NCBI RefSeq assembly: GCF_004345665.1
Contig: NZ_SLWR01000003.1
Span: 248,001 to 312,000, forward strand
Origin: Kribbella antiqua
GTDB taxonomy: Bacteria > Actinomycetota > Actinomycetes > Propionibacteriales > Kribbellaceae
Direction: 5' to 3'
DNA: 64,000 bases
Shown: in pieces, positions 1 through 8,991 of the stretch
How positions within the stretch are numbered: the stretch's first letter is position 1
Layout: each line of letters starts with the position of its first letter
The notes under the pieces: generated by a model
Seen by the model: the letters and a program-made list of their open reading frames with translations, nothing else
Database searches by the model: none
Told to the model about the DNA's origin: nothing
Position numbers and translations under genes: made by a program

Positions 1-102
1 GAACCCCAGCCTGTCGCCTACTCCGCGTCACCGAATCCTGCGATGGACGAAACGACCCAAGCCCGGCAAGCCGTGCTATGGCCGACATGACAGACTCACC
101 TG

Positions 103-1551
103 GTGAACTTCAATTTCGCAGACATTCTTCGTGACACAGCGCAACGTCACGGCGAACGTCTCGCGCTGGTCGACGGCGACCGGCGGCTGACCTGGAGCGA
201 GCTCGACGAGGCCGTCGACAAGGCCGCGCAGGGGTTCTCCGCCGCCGGTCTGGTGCCCGGTTACCGGGTGATCCTGCTGCTCGCCAACAGCGTTGAGTTC
301 GTCACGTCCTACCTTGGGATTCTTCGCGCCGGCCTGGTCGCCGTACCGCTGAACACAGGTCTCACCAAGTCCGAGATCGACACTGTCGTGGCGCACTCCG
401 GAGCCCGGCTCGCGGTCGCCGGCGGCGACCTCGCGAGCAAGATCGAAGGCCTCCGGACGGTCCGCGCCGGCGAGCTCCAGGGTGACGCTCCGTTACTTCC
501 GCAGACCGACCCGGAGGCGCTCGCCGTCCTCCTCTACACCTCCGGCACCAGCGGTGCGCCGCGGGCCGCGATGCTCACCCACCGGGCGCTCGCCGCGAAC
601 GTGAAGAATCTCTCCGCCCTCGGCGAGGACCGGATGGGCCCCGACGACGTCGTCCTCGGCGTGCTGCCGATGTTCCACGCGTTCGGACTGAACGCCGTAC
701 TCGGCTGGACCGTCGCGACCGGCGCGGCCCTGATCGTCGATGAGCGGTTCGACTCGACCCACACCCTCGACCTGATCGGCAAGTACGGCGTGACGCGGCT
801 GCCGCTGGCTCCGCCCGCACTGCAGGCACTCCTGGCCCGGTCCGATCTCCGCGAGGCGCTGCGAACGGTCAAGGTCGTACTCACCGGAGCGTCGACTCTG
901 GATCGAGCGCTGGCAGACCGGTTCGAGCGGGAGACCGGGCTTTTCGTCCACCAAGGGTACGGCCTGACCGAAGCGTCCCCAGGAGTCACCACGACCCTCG
1001 GCGAGACCGACCCCGAGCCGGGCTCGGTCGGCCGCCCGCTGCCGAACGTCGAGCTCCGGATCGCCGACGAACAAGGCGAAGACGTCGAGGGCGACGACCC
1101 CGGCGAGATCCTGATCCGCGGCCGGAACTTGTTCTCCGGCTACTGGCCGGACGGCGTGGACGGACCGGACCAGGACGGGTGGTACCGGACCGGTGACGTC
1201 GGCTATCTGGACGCCGACGGGGAGCTGTTCCTGGTCGACCGGTTGCGCGAGCTGATCATCGTGTCCGGGTTCAACGTGTTCCCGAGCGAGGTCGAGGAGG
1301 TTCTGGTCGCGGTCGACGGTGTCCGGGAGGCCGCCGTGATCGGCGTACCTTCCGAGGAGACCGGCGAGGCGGTGAAGGCGTTCGTCGTACCGGAAACTGG
1401 CGCGACGGTGGATCCGGCGGCGGTCCGTGAGTACGCCGGGACGCGGCTGGCGCGGTTCAAGTGCCCGGTGGAGATCGAGGTGGTGGACCACCTGCCGCAC
1501 TCGGTCACCGGGAAGGTCGCCAAGGGTCGCCTGCGGGAAGCGGACCGATGA
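103..1551 (+). CDS. AMP-dependent acyl-CoA synthetase/ligase
   Basis: Class I adenylate-forming enzyme, expected to activate a carboxylic acid as acyl-AMP and pass it to CoA in the cytoplasm. The P-loop-like core motif (YTSGTSGAPR) lies at about residues 144-153, the QGYGLTE motif near 285, YRTGDVGYLD near 360, and the C-terminal lysine motif (HSVTGKVAKG) near 465-475, so both subdomains are complete at 482 aa. The start is GTG; no stronger start lies upstream. The stop overlaps the next start (ATGA), so it is coupled to the glutaredoxin-like gene. Substrate cannot be read from sequence; medium- or long-chain fatty or aromatic acids are all possible. Confidence 0.88.
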   Translation: MNFNFADILRDTAQRHGERLALVDGDRRLTWSELDEAVDKAAQGFSAAGLVPGYRVILLLANSVEFVTSYLGILRAGLVAVPLNTGLTKSEIDTVVAHSGARLAVAGGDLASKIEGLRTVRAGELQGDAPLLPQTDPEALAVLLYTSGTSGAPRAAMLTHRALAANVKNLSALGEDRMGPDDVVLGVLPMFHAFGLNAVLGWTVATGAALIVDERFDSTHTLDLIGKYGVTRLPLAPPALQALLARSDLREALRTVKVVLTGASTLDRALADRFERETGLFVHQGYGLTEASPGVTTTLGETDPEPGSVGRPLPNVELRIADEQGEDVEGDDPGEILIRGRNLFSGYWPDGVDGPDQDGWYRTGDVGYLDADGELFLVDRLRELIIVSGFNVFPSEVEEVLVAVDGVREAAVIGVPSEETGEAVKAFVVPETGATVDPAAVREYAGTRLARFKCPVEIEVVDHLPHSVTGKVAKGRLREADR

Positions 1552-1844
1552 GCAGAGTCACCCTCTACACCAAGCCCGGCTGTCATCTCTGTGAGGACGC
1601 CCGCGCGATCGTGGTGAAAGTCTGTGCCGAACTCGGCGAGGAATGGACCGAGGTCGACATCACCCAGGACCAGGCGCTCTTCTCGGAGTACGGCGATCAG
1701 ATCCCGGTCACGTTCGTCGACGGCAAGCAGCACGACTTCTGGCGGGTCGACCCGGTCCGGCTGCGGACGGCACTGATGGGCACCCAGGCCGACGAGGCCC
1801 GGCCGGGCCTGATGGAACGGCTCAGGCGGCGGCGCGGGCAGTGA
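1548..1844 (+). CDS. Glutaredoxin-like (DUF836-type) thiol protein
   Basis: Small thioredoxin-fold protein of 98 aa. A CxxC redox pair (C12, C15, in KPGCHLCEDA) sits right after the first beta strand, and a cis-proline-like 'QIPVTFVDG' segment follows, as in glutaredoxins. The ATG overlaps the stop of the ligase gene. A glutaredoxin-like gene directly upstream of the rex/hem genes is a conserved actinobacterial arrangement (for example Rv0508 before hemA in M. tuberculosis), suggesting a redox role linked to tetrapyrrole synthesis, although its partner is unknown. Confidence 0.85.
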   Translation: MSRVTLYTKPGCHLCEDARAIVVKVCAELGEEWTEVDITQDQALFSEYGDQIPVTFVDGKQHDFWRVDPVRLRTALMGTQADEARPGLMERLRRRRGQ

Positions 1845-1871
1845 CCACGGTCACGCCGGGCTTCGCCGATT

Positions 1872-1889
1872 TTGTTCTCACGTTCACAA
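1872..1889. promoter_or_regulatory. Rex operator (ROP) upstream of rex-hemACDB
   Basis: The 18-bp stretch TTGTTCTCACGTTCACAA matches the actinobacterial Rex consensus TTGTGAA-N4-TTCACAA: the right half is perfect and the left half matches in TTGT. It ends about 70 bp before the rex start. Known Rex proteins bind such sites when NADH is low and release when NADH rises, so autoregulation of this operon is the natural reading. Confidence 0.8.
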
Positions 1890-1957
1890 GCTCCTAGAGT
1901 AAGGAACGGCCGCCGGCCGTCAGACCGCGGCCCGAACTAACCGTTCCCAGGAGAATT

Positions 1958-2713
1958 GTGACGCGTGCCAGCAGCCGTCGCCCCGGCCCGCCGACGAGAA
2001 CCGAACGCGGCATTCCCGAGGCGACTGTCGCGCGCTTGCCGGTGTACCTGCGGGCCCTGACCGCGCTGTCGGACAGTGGCATCGCCACTGCGTCGAGCGA
2101 GGATCTGGCGACCGCGGCCGGCGTGAACTCGGCCAAGCTCCGCAAGGACCTCTCCTACCTGGGCTCCTACGGCACCCGCGGCGTGGGGTACGACGTCGAG
2201 TATCTGCGCTACCAGATCGCCCGCGAGATCGGCGTCACCCAGGACTGGGCCGTCGTCATCGTCGGAATCGGAAATCTGGGCCACGCGCTGGCGAACTACT
2301 CCGGCTTCGGTACCCGCGGTTTCCGCATCGTCGCCCTGCTGGACGCGGACCCGAACCTGGTCGGCGAGCGGATCGGCGACATGGAGGTCCGCGACTTCGC
2401 CGAGCTGGAGGCCATCGTCAAGGCCGACCGGGTCTCGATCGGTGTCATCACCACTCCCGCCGGTCCGGCCCAGGAGGTGTGCGACCGGCTCGTCGCCGCC
2501 GGGGTGACCAGCATCCTGAACTTCGCGCCGGTGGTGCTGTCCGTGCCCGACGGCGTCGACATCCGCAAGGTGGACCTCTCGATCGAGTTGCAGATCCTGG
2601 CGTACCACGAACAACGAAAGTCCGGAGAGGCGGCGCTCCCCCAGGTGCCCGAGCTACCAGCGATGAACGGTCTCACCGATCTCCCGAGCGTCGGGGGAGG
2701 TGTCGGGGCATGA
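1958..2713 (+). CDS. rex: Redox-sensing transcriptional repressor Rex
   Basis: NAD(H)-responsive repressor of 251 aa. An N-terminal winged helix (about residues 15-85; ending in the conserved KLRKDLSYLGSYGTRG segment) is followed by a Rossmann domain with GIGNLGHAL at about 100-108. The GTG start follows a clear GGAGAA ribosome site. Its stop overlaps hemA (ATGA). In Streptomyces Rex also heads a hemACD operon, so heme precursor synthesis is tied to the NADH/NAD ratio. The C-terminal tail after residue 220 is low complexity and typical of the family. Confidence 0.96.
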   Translation: MTRASSRRPGPPTRTERGIPEATVARLPVYLRALTALSDSGIATASSEDLATAAGVNSAKLRKDLSYLGSYGTRGVGYDVEYLRYQIAREIGVTQDWAVVIVGIGNLGHALANYSGFGTRGFRIVALLDADPNLVGERIGDMEVRDFAELEAIVKADRVSIGVITTPAGPAQEVCDRLVAAGVTSILNFAPVVLSVPDGVDIRKVDLSIELQILAYHEQRKSGEAALPQVPELPAMNGLTDLPSVGGGVGA

Positions 2714-4029
2714 GCTATTTGGTCGTCGGCATCAGCCACCGCAGTGCGGATATCAACGTTCTCGAGCGAGTCGCGCTGGACGCGGACGCGGCGACCAAGC
2801 TGGCGCTGGCCGTCAAACACACTCCGGCTGTCGCGGAGTCCGCCGTACTCGCGACCTGCAACCGGACCGAGGTCTATGCGACCGTCGACCGCTTCCACGC
2901 CGGCATGGACGAGGTCACCGCGATCCTGTCCGACATCACCGGCGTACCGCTGCTGGATCTCGCGGAGCACCTCTACGTGCACTTCGAGGAAGGCGCCGTC
3001 GCGCACCTGTTCCAGGTTGCCGTCGGGCTGGACTCGATGGTCGTCGGCGAGAGCCAGATCCTCGGCCAGGTGAAGGAATCGCTGCGCATCGGCCAGGACC
3101 TGGAGACGATCGAGACCGACCTCAATGCCCTGTTCCAGCAGGCGTTGCGGGTCGGCAAGCGAGCTCGGACCGAGACCGGTATCGACTCCGCCGGGCGTTC
3201 GGTCGTGTCGGCCGGACTCGAGGCGGTCGGCGGGTTCGCAGGCCGTCGCACGCTGATCGTCGGCGCCGGCTCGATGGCTTCGCTGGCCGCGCAGACCCTG
3301 CTCAACGGCGGGGCTTCGAGCGTGACCATTGCCAACCGCAACTATGACCGCGCGGTGGCGCTGGCCGAGAGGGTCGGCGGTACGGCGATCCAGCTGGCGG
3401 CCGTGCCCGACGCGCTGGCCGAGGCCGATCTCGTCGTGTCGTGCACCGGCGCGCGTGGCGTCGTACTGACCGAAGAGATGATCCGGAACGCGACGGACGG
3501 GCGGCCGTACGGCGTCCTGGACGTCGCACTGCCGCGGGACGTCGCGCCCGAGGCCGCGCGCATCCCCGGCGTGACGCTGGTGACGCTCGCCGACCTGGCC
3601 GGTACGGCGGGCGGCAGCGAGGACGACATCGAAGAAGTACGGCGGATCGTCGGCGAGGAGACGGGTTCGTTCGAAGCGACTCGCCGGGCCGCCTCCGTCG
3701 CGCCGACCGTGGTCGCGCTGCGGGCGATGGCGAGCGAGCTGGTCGACTCCGAGCTGGCCCGGCTGGACCGCAAGCTGCCCGGCCTGGACGAGACCCAGCG
3801 GAACGAGGTCGCCCGGACCATTCGCCGGGTGGTGGACAAGGTGCTGCACAACCCGACCGTGCGCGTGAAGGAACTCGCTGCGGATCCCGGCGGACCGACG
3901 TACGCCGATGCCCTGCGCGCGCTGTTCGCCCTCGACCCGGCGACCGTCGATGCTGTCACCGCCGCCAAGACGCCGGAGGAGACCAGTAAGACCAGTGCCG
4001 ACTCCAAGGTTGAAGGTGGTCGCGCATGA
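2710..4029 (+). CDS. hemA: Glutamyl-tRNA reductase
   Basis: First committed step of the C5 pathway: reduces glutamyl-tRNA(Glu) to glutamate-1-semialdehyde with NADPH; the product goes to HemL, encoded at the far end of this window. The catalytic cysteine is C50 in ATCNRTEVY, and the GESQILGQVKE signature and NADPH-binding GAGSMASLAAQ segment (about 183) are intact. The ATG inside the rex stop gives a 439-aa protein, normal for the family; longer in-frame extension upstream lies inside rex. Coupled by ATGA overlaps to rex before and hemC after. Confidence 0.97.
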   Translation: MSYLVVGISHRSADINVLERVALDADAATKLALAVKHTPAVAESAVLATCNRTEVYATVDRFHAGMDEVTAILSDITGVPLLDLAEHLYVHFEEGAVAHLFQVAVGLDSMVVGESQILGQVKESLRIGQDLETIETDLNALFQQALRVGKRARTETGIDSAGRSVVSAGLEAVGGFAGRRTLIVGAGSMASLAAQTLLNGGASSVTIANRNYDRAVALAERVGGTAIQLAAVPDALAEADLVVSCTGARGVVLTEEMIRNATDGRPYGVLDVALPRDVAPEAARIPGVTLVTLADLAGTAGGSEDDIEEVRRIVGEETGSFEATRRAASVAPTVVALRAMASELVDSELARLDRKLPGLDETQRNEVARTIRRVVDKVLHNPTVRVKELAADPGGPTYADALRALFALDPATVDAVTAAKTPEETSKTSADSKVEGGRA

Positions 4030-4907
4030 TCAGGCTGGGCACCCGGCGGTCCGCACTCGCGACCGCGCAGTCGACTCTCGTGGCCGATGAGCTCCGCGGC
4101 CTCGGACATGAGGTCGAGCTCGTTCTGATCACCACCACCGGTGACATCAACAGGGCGCCGGTGGAGCAGATCGGTGGTACCGGCATCTTCGTCAGCGCGC
4201 TGCGCGACGCCTTGCTGGCAGGAGAAATCGACATCGCCGTGCACTCGCTGAAGGATCTTCCGACCGCACCGATCGACGGTCTGAAGCTCGGGGCCATCCC
4301 GCTCCGCGAGGACCCGCGCGACGTCCTCGTCGCCCGCGACGGTCTCACCCTCGGTGAGCTGCCGGCCGGCGCCCTGGTCGGCACCGGTGCGGCGCGCCGG
4401 GTCGCGCAGCTGGACGCGCTCGGGCTCGGCCTTGAATGCACCGGGATCCGCGGCAACGTGGACACCAGGATCGCGATGGTGGCCGATGGCAAATTGGACG
4501 CGGTGGTGCTCGCGAGGGCAGGGTTGTCCCGGTTGGGACGGCTCGCCGAGGTGACCGAGACGCTGGATCCGATCCAGGTCCTGCCCGCGCCGGGACAAGG
4601 TGCCCTGGGCATCGAGTGCCGCGCGGACGACACCGAGGTACTGGCCGCCCTGGCGCCGCTGGACGACCCGGCCACGCGTGCGGCGGTGACGGCGGAACGG
4701 CAACTGCTTGCCACTCTCGAGGCAGGGTGCACGGCTCCGGTCGGCGCGCTCGCCGAGGTGGTCGAAGGTGAGGACGGTCCCGAGCTGTGGCTGCGGGGCG
4801 CGCTCGGCCAGGACGACGGCGTACGACGGCTCTCCGCGAACGGGTCCGTCGACGACCCGGTAGCACTCGGCCGGGCGCTGGCGAACGAGTTGCTGGAGCG
4901 AATATGA
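4026..4907 (+). CDS. hemC: Porphobilinogen deaminase (hydroxymethylbilane synthase)
   Basis: Polymerises four porphobilinogens to hydroxymethylbilane. The dipyrromethane cofactor attaches to C235 (EAGCTAPVGA). The HSLKDLP motif holds the catalytic aspartate. The usual GTSSxRR substrate-binding loop reads GTGAARR here, keeping both arginines but losing the serines. At 293 aa it is slightly short compared with about 310 in many bacteria. Overlaps hemA and the hemD fusion by ATGA at each end. Confidence 0.96.
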   Translation: MIRLGTRRSALATAQSTLVADELRGLGHEVELVLITTTGDINRAPVEQIGGTGIFVSALRDALLAGEIDIAVHSLKDLPTAPIDGLKLGAIPLREDPRDVLVARDGLTLGELPAGALVGTGAARRVAQLDALGLGLECTGIRGNVDTRIAMVADGKLDAVVLARAGLSRLGRLAEVTETLDPIQVLPAPGQGALGIECRADDTEVLAALAPLDDPATRAAVTAERQLLATLEAGCTAPVGALAEVVEGEDGPELWLRGALGQDDGVRRLSANGSVDDPVALGRALANELLERI

Positions 4908-6643
4908 CAGCGGCACGGGGTACGACGACGACGGCCAAGAAGACAAGCAGGACGAGGACGAGGGCGAAGGCAGACGTGAGCAGCGCGAAGACAGCCGCCA
5001 CCGCGGCATCCACAGCTCAGAAGGTGCCGGCGAAGATCGCCACCACCAGCACGGTCAAGCAGACCAGACCACTCGGCCATGTCACATTCGTCGGCGTCGG
5101 CCCGGGTGACCCGGCCCTGCTGACTCTGGCCGGCCGCGACGTACTGGCGAACGCCGACGCCGTCGTGGTCGAGGGCCCTGAGCACGACGCCTTCCTGGCG
5201 TACTGCAAGCCGGGTGTCGAGGTGATCGACGGCTCCGGCGCCGAGGGCAGCCGGGCGTTGAAGGTCGCCGCCCGGGCACGGCTGGTGGTGAAGACGGCGA
5301 AGTCCGCGGCGAACGTGGTACGCCTGCTGACCGGCGACCCGTTCACCTTCTCCAGCGGCGCCGAGGAAGCAGCCGCCTGCAAGAAGGCCGGCATCGGGTT
5401 CAACGTCATCCCGGGTGTCAGCGAGGTCAGCGCCGTACCGACGTACGCCGGGATCCCGCTGACGATGAAGGGCGACCGGGAGGTCACCGTCATCGACCTG
5501 GCCGAGGCCAAGCTCGACCTGACCCGGCTGCACCCGAAGCAGACGCTCGTACTGCTGAACGCTGTGGAGGTGTTGAAGGACACCGTCGCGGCTCTGGTCG
5601 AGGCCGGCTTCGACGCTTCGACCCCGGTCGCCCTGACGGTCGGTGGTACGACGACCGCGCAGACGAGCGTGGTCGGCACGCTGGAGACCATCGTCACTGA
5701 CCTGCGCACCGCGAAGGTGACCGGCGAGGCCGTCATCGTGGTCGGCGCGGTGGTCGAGCAGCGCGAGTCGCTGTCCTGGTTCGAGACCAAGCCGCTGTTC
5801 GGCTGGCGGATCCTGGTGCCGCGCACCAAGGATCAGGCCGGCCCGCTGATGGACCGACTCCGGCGGTACGGCGCGATGCCGGAAGAGGTGCCGACGATCT
5901 CGGTCGAGCCGCCACGCAACCCGCAGCAGATGGACAAGGCGATCCGCGGCCTGGTCGAGGGCCGGTACGAGTGGGTCGCGTTCACCTCGGTCAACGCGGT
6001 GAAGGCGGTCCGGGAGAAGTTCGACGAGTACGGGCTGGACGCGCGGGCGTTCTCCGGGCTGAAGATCGCGGCGGTCGGCGACAAGACCGCCGAGGCGATC
6101 GGTGCCTGGGGCATCCGTCCGGACCTGATCCCGTCCGGTGAGCAGTCCGCCGCCGGGCTGGTCGAGGACTGGCCGCCGTACGACGAACTGCTGGACCCGA
6201 TCAACCGGGTGTTCCTGCCGCGTGCCGACATCGCCACCGAGACGCTCGTTGCCGGGCTCACCGATCTCGGCTGGGAGGTCGACGACGTCACGGCGTACCG
6301 GACCGTGCGGGCCGCCCCGCCGCCGGCGCCGACCCGCGAGGCGATCAAGTCGGGCAAGTTCGACGCGGTCGTGTTCACCTCGTCCTCGACGGTGCGGAAC
6401 CTGGTCGGCATCGCCGGCAAGCCGCACGCGTCGACGGTGATCGCGGTGATCGGCCCGGCCACGCTGAAGACGGCCGAGGAGCACGGGCTGCGGGTCGACG
6501 CGATGGCCGAATCGCCGTCCGCGGAGGAACTGGCCGACGCACTCGCTCGATTCGGCGCCGACCGGCGTGACACCATGGTCGAGGCCGGTGAACCGGTCAC
6601 CCGCCCGTCCGAGCGGCGCTCGGGCTCCCGTCGGAAGAGCTGA
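4904..6643 (+). CDS. hemD: Fused uroporphyrinogen-III C-methyltransferase/uroporphyrinogen-III synthase
   Basis: Two-domain 579-aa protein. Residues about 1-55 are a basic, Thr/Ala/Lys-rich tail. Residues about 58-290 resemble a CobA/SUMT tetrapyrrole methylase ([37 protein letters not shown]). Residues about 305-560 are a HemD fold that cyclises hydroxymethylbilane to uroporphyrinogen III ([21 protein letters not shown]). Such CobA-HemD fusions are common in actinomycetes and sit at the branch to siroheme/cobalamin. The methylase half departs from canonical CobA at several positions (GDPFTFSSG instead of GDPFxFGRG), so its activity is less certain than that of HemD. Confidence 0.93.
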   Translation: MTAARGTTTTAKKTSRTRTRAKADVSSAKTAATAASTAQKVPAKIATTSTVKQTRPLGHVTFVGVGPGDPALLTLAGRDVLANADAVVVEGPEHDAFLAYCKPGVEVIDGSGAEGSRALKVAARARLVVKTAKSAANVVRLLTGDPFTFSSGAEEAAACKKAGIGFNVIPGVSEVSAVPTYAGIPLTMKGDREVTVIDLAEAKLDLTRLHPKQTLVLLNAVEVLKDTVAALVEAGFDASTPVALTVGGTTTAQTSVVGTLETIVTDLRTAKVTGEAVIVVGAVVEQRESLSWFETKPLFGWRILVPRTKDQAGPLMDRLRRYGAMPEEVPTISVEPPRNPQQMDKAIRGLVEGRYEWVAFTSVNAVKAVREKFDEYGLDARAFSGLKIAAVGDKTAEAIGAWGIRPDLIPSGEQSAAGLVEDWPPYDELLDPINRVFLPRADIATETLVAGLTDLGWEVDDVTAYRTVRAAPPPAPTREAIKSGKFDAVVFTSSSTVRNLVGIAGKPHASTVIAVIGPATLKTAEEHGLRVDAMAESPSAEELADALARFGADRRDTMVEAGEPVTRPSERRSGSRRKS

Positions 6644-6648
6644 TTCTG

Positions 6649-7635
6649 TTGTCTGGTGGTTTCCCGGAGGTCAGGCCGCGGCGGCTCAGGTCGTCCGCGG
6701 CGATTCGCAGGCTGGTCGCTGAGACCACGCTGGAACCGCGGCAGCTGATCCTGCCGATGTTCATCCGGGAATACGCCAGCGAGCCGATCGCGATCAAGTC
6801 GATGCCGGGCGTCGTACAGCACACCCGCGACACCGCCCGGAAGGCGATCGTCGAGGCGGCACAGCTGGGTCTCGGTGGCGTCATGCTGTTCGGCGTACCT
6901 GCTGAGAAGGACGCGATGGGGTCCGGTGCTTTGGACCCTGATGGGATTTTGAATGTCGCGATCCGGGACGCGGTGTCCGAGGCCGGCGACGCGCTGCTGG
7001 TGATGTCCGACCTTTGCCTGGACGAATTCACGTCGCACGGGCATTGCGGCGTACTGGACTCTTCCGGCCGGGTGGACAACGACGCGACGCTTGCGATCTA
7101 TGCGGAGATGGGTGTCGCGCAGGCCTCGGCGGGCGCGCACGTCGTCGGGCCGTCCGGGATGATGGATGGCCAGGTCGGCGTTGTACGTACGGCGCTGGAC
7201 GCGGCCGGTTTCATCGACACAGTCATCCTGGCCTATGCGGTGAAGTACGCATCCGCCTTCTTCGGACCCTTCCGTGAGGCCGTCGGCTCGTCGCTGACCG
7301 GCGACCGCAAGACCTACCAGCAGGACAACGCCAACGCCCGCGACGCCATCCGCGAGGTCGACCTCGACATCGCCGAAGGCGCTGACATCGTCATGGTCAA
7401 GCCCGCACTGGCCTATCTCGACATCATCCGCCAGGTCCGCGACCACGTGAACGTACCCGTTGCCGCGTACAACATCTCCGGCGAATACGCCATGGTCGAA
7501 GCCGCCGCCGCCAACGGCTGGATCGACCGCGACCGCGCCATCCTCGAAACGCTCACCTCCATCCGCCGAGCCGGCGCCGACACAATCCTCACCTACTGGG
7601 CCACAGACGCAGTCCACCTCCTCAACCACCGGTAG
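6649..7635 (+). CDS. hemB: Delta-aminolevulinic acid dehydratase (porphobilinogen synthase)
   Basis: Condenses two 5-aminolevulinates to porphobilinogen. Schiff-base lysines are K199 ([12 protein letters not shown]) and K251 ([10 protein letters not shown]). The metal site reads C123-L-D125 ... C133, so the middle cysteine of the classic zinc motif CxC...C is aspartate. The start is a TTG five bases after the hemD stop, supported by alignment to family N termini ([18 protein letters not shown]). Last gene of the rex-hem operon; no clear terminator follows. Confidence 0.96.
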   Translation: MSGGFPEVRPRRLRSSAAIRRLVAETTLEPRQLILPMFIREYASEPIAIKSMPGVVQHTRDTARKAIVEAAQLGLGGVMLFGVPAEKDAMGSGALDPDGILNVAIRDAVSEAGDALLVMSDLCLDEFTSHGHCGVLDSSGRVDNDATLAIYAEMGVAQASAGAHVVGPSGMMDGQVGVVRTALDAAGFIDTVILAYAVKYASAFFGPFREAVGSSLTGDRKTYQQDNANARDAIREVDLDIAEGADIVMVKPALAYLDIIRQVRDHVNVPVAAYNISGEYAMVEAAAANGWIDRDRAILETLTSIRRAGADTILTYWATDAVHLLNHR

Positions 7636-7789
7636 ACCTCCCCACGCGTGCTAGTAGCGGCTCCTCCGTCGCCCTCGCCAGGCCTGCTCTTCCGTGCTGC
7701 CGCCCACGAGAACTCCATGCCAACCGCCAGCCTGGAAACGGCGTCGTCGTGGATGCCTTTGCCGCCGCCGACTTTCGGACACTGGCCGG

Positions 7790-7859
7790 CCCGATAACGG
7801 GTTGTTTGACGGCTAGCGGCAAATGAAGGGGCTGTCGGTGACATAACCCGATATCGGGT
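7790..7859. promoter_or_regulatory. Pair of CCCGAT-type palindromes, possible operator
   Basis: ACCCGATATCGGGT at 7846-7859 is a perfect inverted repeat; CCCGATAACGGG at 7790-7801 keeps the same CCCG/CGGG arms around an AT-rich core. Two similar palindromes separated by 57 bp resemble a dimeric-regulator site, but no intact gene starts next to them, so the target may have decayed. Confidence 0.4.
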
Positions 7860-8161
7860 CGGGCTGACGGTCGTGCGGGTCCTGAAATCGGACGGTTGGT
7901 GAGTTTGGCGCCGGATAGCGGAACCATCGGGAGGGTGCTCATCGAGTCGTGGATTTTGGCTGAGGATTCGGCGAGTCGGGAGCACACTTCCACGACTCGG
8001 CGAGGCTTCGGCGGCTCGGCGAAGCGTCGGGTACGACGATTACGTCGCGGCCGTGCTGCTACCCAGGCTTGCTAAGTGGGCCAGGCGATACGCGGCGGGC
8101 GAGGAGGGCGGCGTGGGGGCGTTTGCCGTCGGTGCGGGTTTCTGTGGTTTGGAGTTGGAAT

Positions 8162-8310
8162 GAAGCCGGCTCCAGCCCAGGCCGCGCCGTCGAGCTTGGC
8201 CGACAGGCCCATCGCGATGCCGAACGGTACGCCGGTGATCAGGGCTTGCACCGACCTACGCGGGTCGGACAGGTACGCGCGCACGCGCTCATCATCCAGG
8301 ACGCAACCGG
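8162..8310 (-). pseudogene. Possible remnant of a small membrane-protein gene
   Basis: The minus frame reads a protein-like run beginning LDDERVRAYLSDPRRSV, followed by a hydrophobic segment (ALITGVPFGIAMGLSAKL) and then breaks into low-complexity Pro/Arg residues at about 8160. Only this stretch of about 45 codons has natural amino-acid composition. No start with a ribosome site is visible. I cannot name the family; it may be the 5' end of a gene whose rest was deleted. Confidence 0.3.
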
Positions 8311-8409
8311 CGTACGGGAGAGTCCGCGGGAAGAAGTCTGGGGGTGGGTGTCGGATTGGGGTGAAGGTGTTCGTTGCAGGGGTGAGAACCGGACTTTGAG
8401 GAGGGCGTC

Positions 8410-8991
8410 GTGAGCGCTGTTTATACCTTTGATGTGTTTTGCAGTCTTGACGGATTTGGGTCGTATGACGGGGGTGACTGGGGCGGGTATTGGGGGAAGC
8501 AGGGGCCGGAGTTTCTCGAGCGGCGGCTTGAGTTGTACGGCGGGGAGCAGCGGATGGTGCTCGGGGGGAACACCTATCGGCAGTTCGTGCAGGTGCTGGG
8601 ACCGAGTGTCGAGGAGTCGACGGTGGACGACCCGGTGAATACCCGGATGATGCGCCTGCCGACGACCGTGGTGTCGAGGACACTCGAAGGACCGCTCGAC
8701 TGGCCGAACGCGACCCTTGCGAGCGGCGACGCGGTCGACGTGGTGGCCCGGCTCAAGGAGGAGTCCGACGTACCGTTGCGGTCGAACGGGAGCCTGTCGA
8801 TGAACCGGGCGCTGATGGCTGCCGGTCTGGTCGATCGCGTCCAGGTGACGGTCTTTCCGGTGATCACCGGTCAGACCGGGGTGGACCCGATCTTCCAGGG
8901 GGCGGCTGACTTCGACCTCGAGCTGATCGAGACCCGGACGCTCGACGGTCACATTCAGGAACTCATTTACCGTCCCACCCTGCATGTCTGA
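8410..8991 (+). CDS. Dihydrofolate reductase/RibD C-terminal-like protein
   Basis: 193-aa reductase-fold protein of the RibD_C group, which binds NADPH; family members are often annotated 'dihydrofolate reductase family' but true substrates are mostly unknown. The signature 'S-L-D-G' near residue 13, 'LGGNTYRQF' near 53 and 'SNGSLSMNRALMAAGLVD' near 124-141 fit. GTG start with an AGGAGGG ribosome site five bases before it. The 3' end overlaps the convergent sigma-factor gene by 29 bp. A second member of this family is encoded at 13660-14184. Confidence 0.82.
   Translation: MSAVYTFDVFCSLDGFGSYDGGDWGGYWGKQGPEFLERRLELYGGEQRMVLGGNTYRQFVQVLGPSVEESTVDDPVNTRMMRLPTTVVSRTLEGPLDWPNATLASGDAVDVVARLKEESDVPLRSNGSLSMNRALMAAGLVDRVQVTVFPVITGQTGVDPIFQGAADFDLELIETRTLDGHIQELIYRPTLHV

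Larger units (their letters stand above)
7636..8409. other. 774-bp gene-free stretch with palindromes
   Basis: No convincing gene on either strand. It holds a perfect 14-bp palindrome ACCCGATATCGGGT (7846-7859), a related CCCGATAACGGG (7790-7801) 57 bp away centre to centre, a perfect 11-bp inverted repeat CGAGTCGTGGA/TCCACGACTCG (7943-7953 and 7989-7999), and on the minus strand a short protein-like remnant (8162-8310). Open frames here are arginine/proline-rich and look like shadows. Confidence 0.6.

Noticed and set aside
493..1500. Long minus-strand frame across the acyl-CoA ligase
   Set aside because: Arg/His/Gln-rich composition, no motifs, fully antisense to a gene with complete catalytic motifs.
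3342..6484. Very long minus-strand frames over hemA-hemD
   Set aside because: High-GC shadow frames; the plus strand carries a recognised, coupled heme operon.
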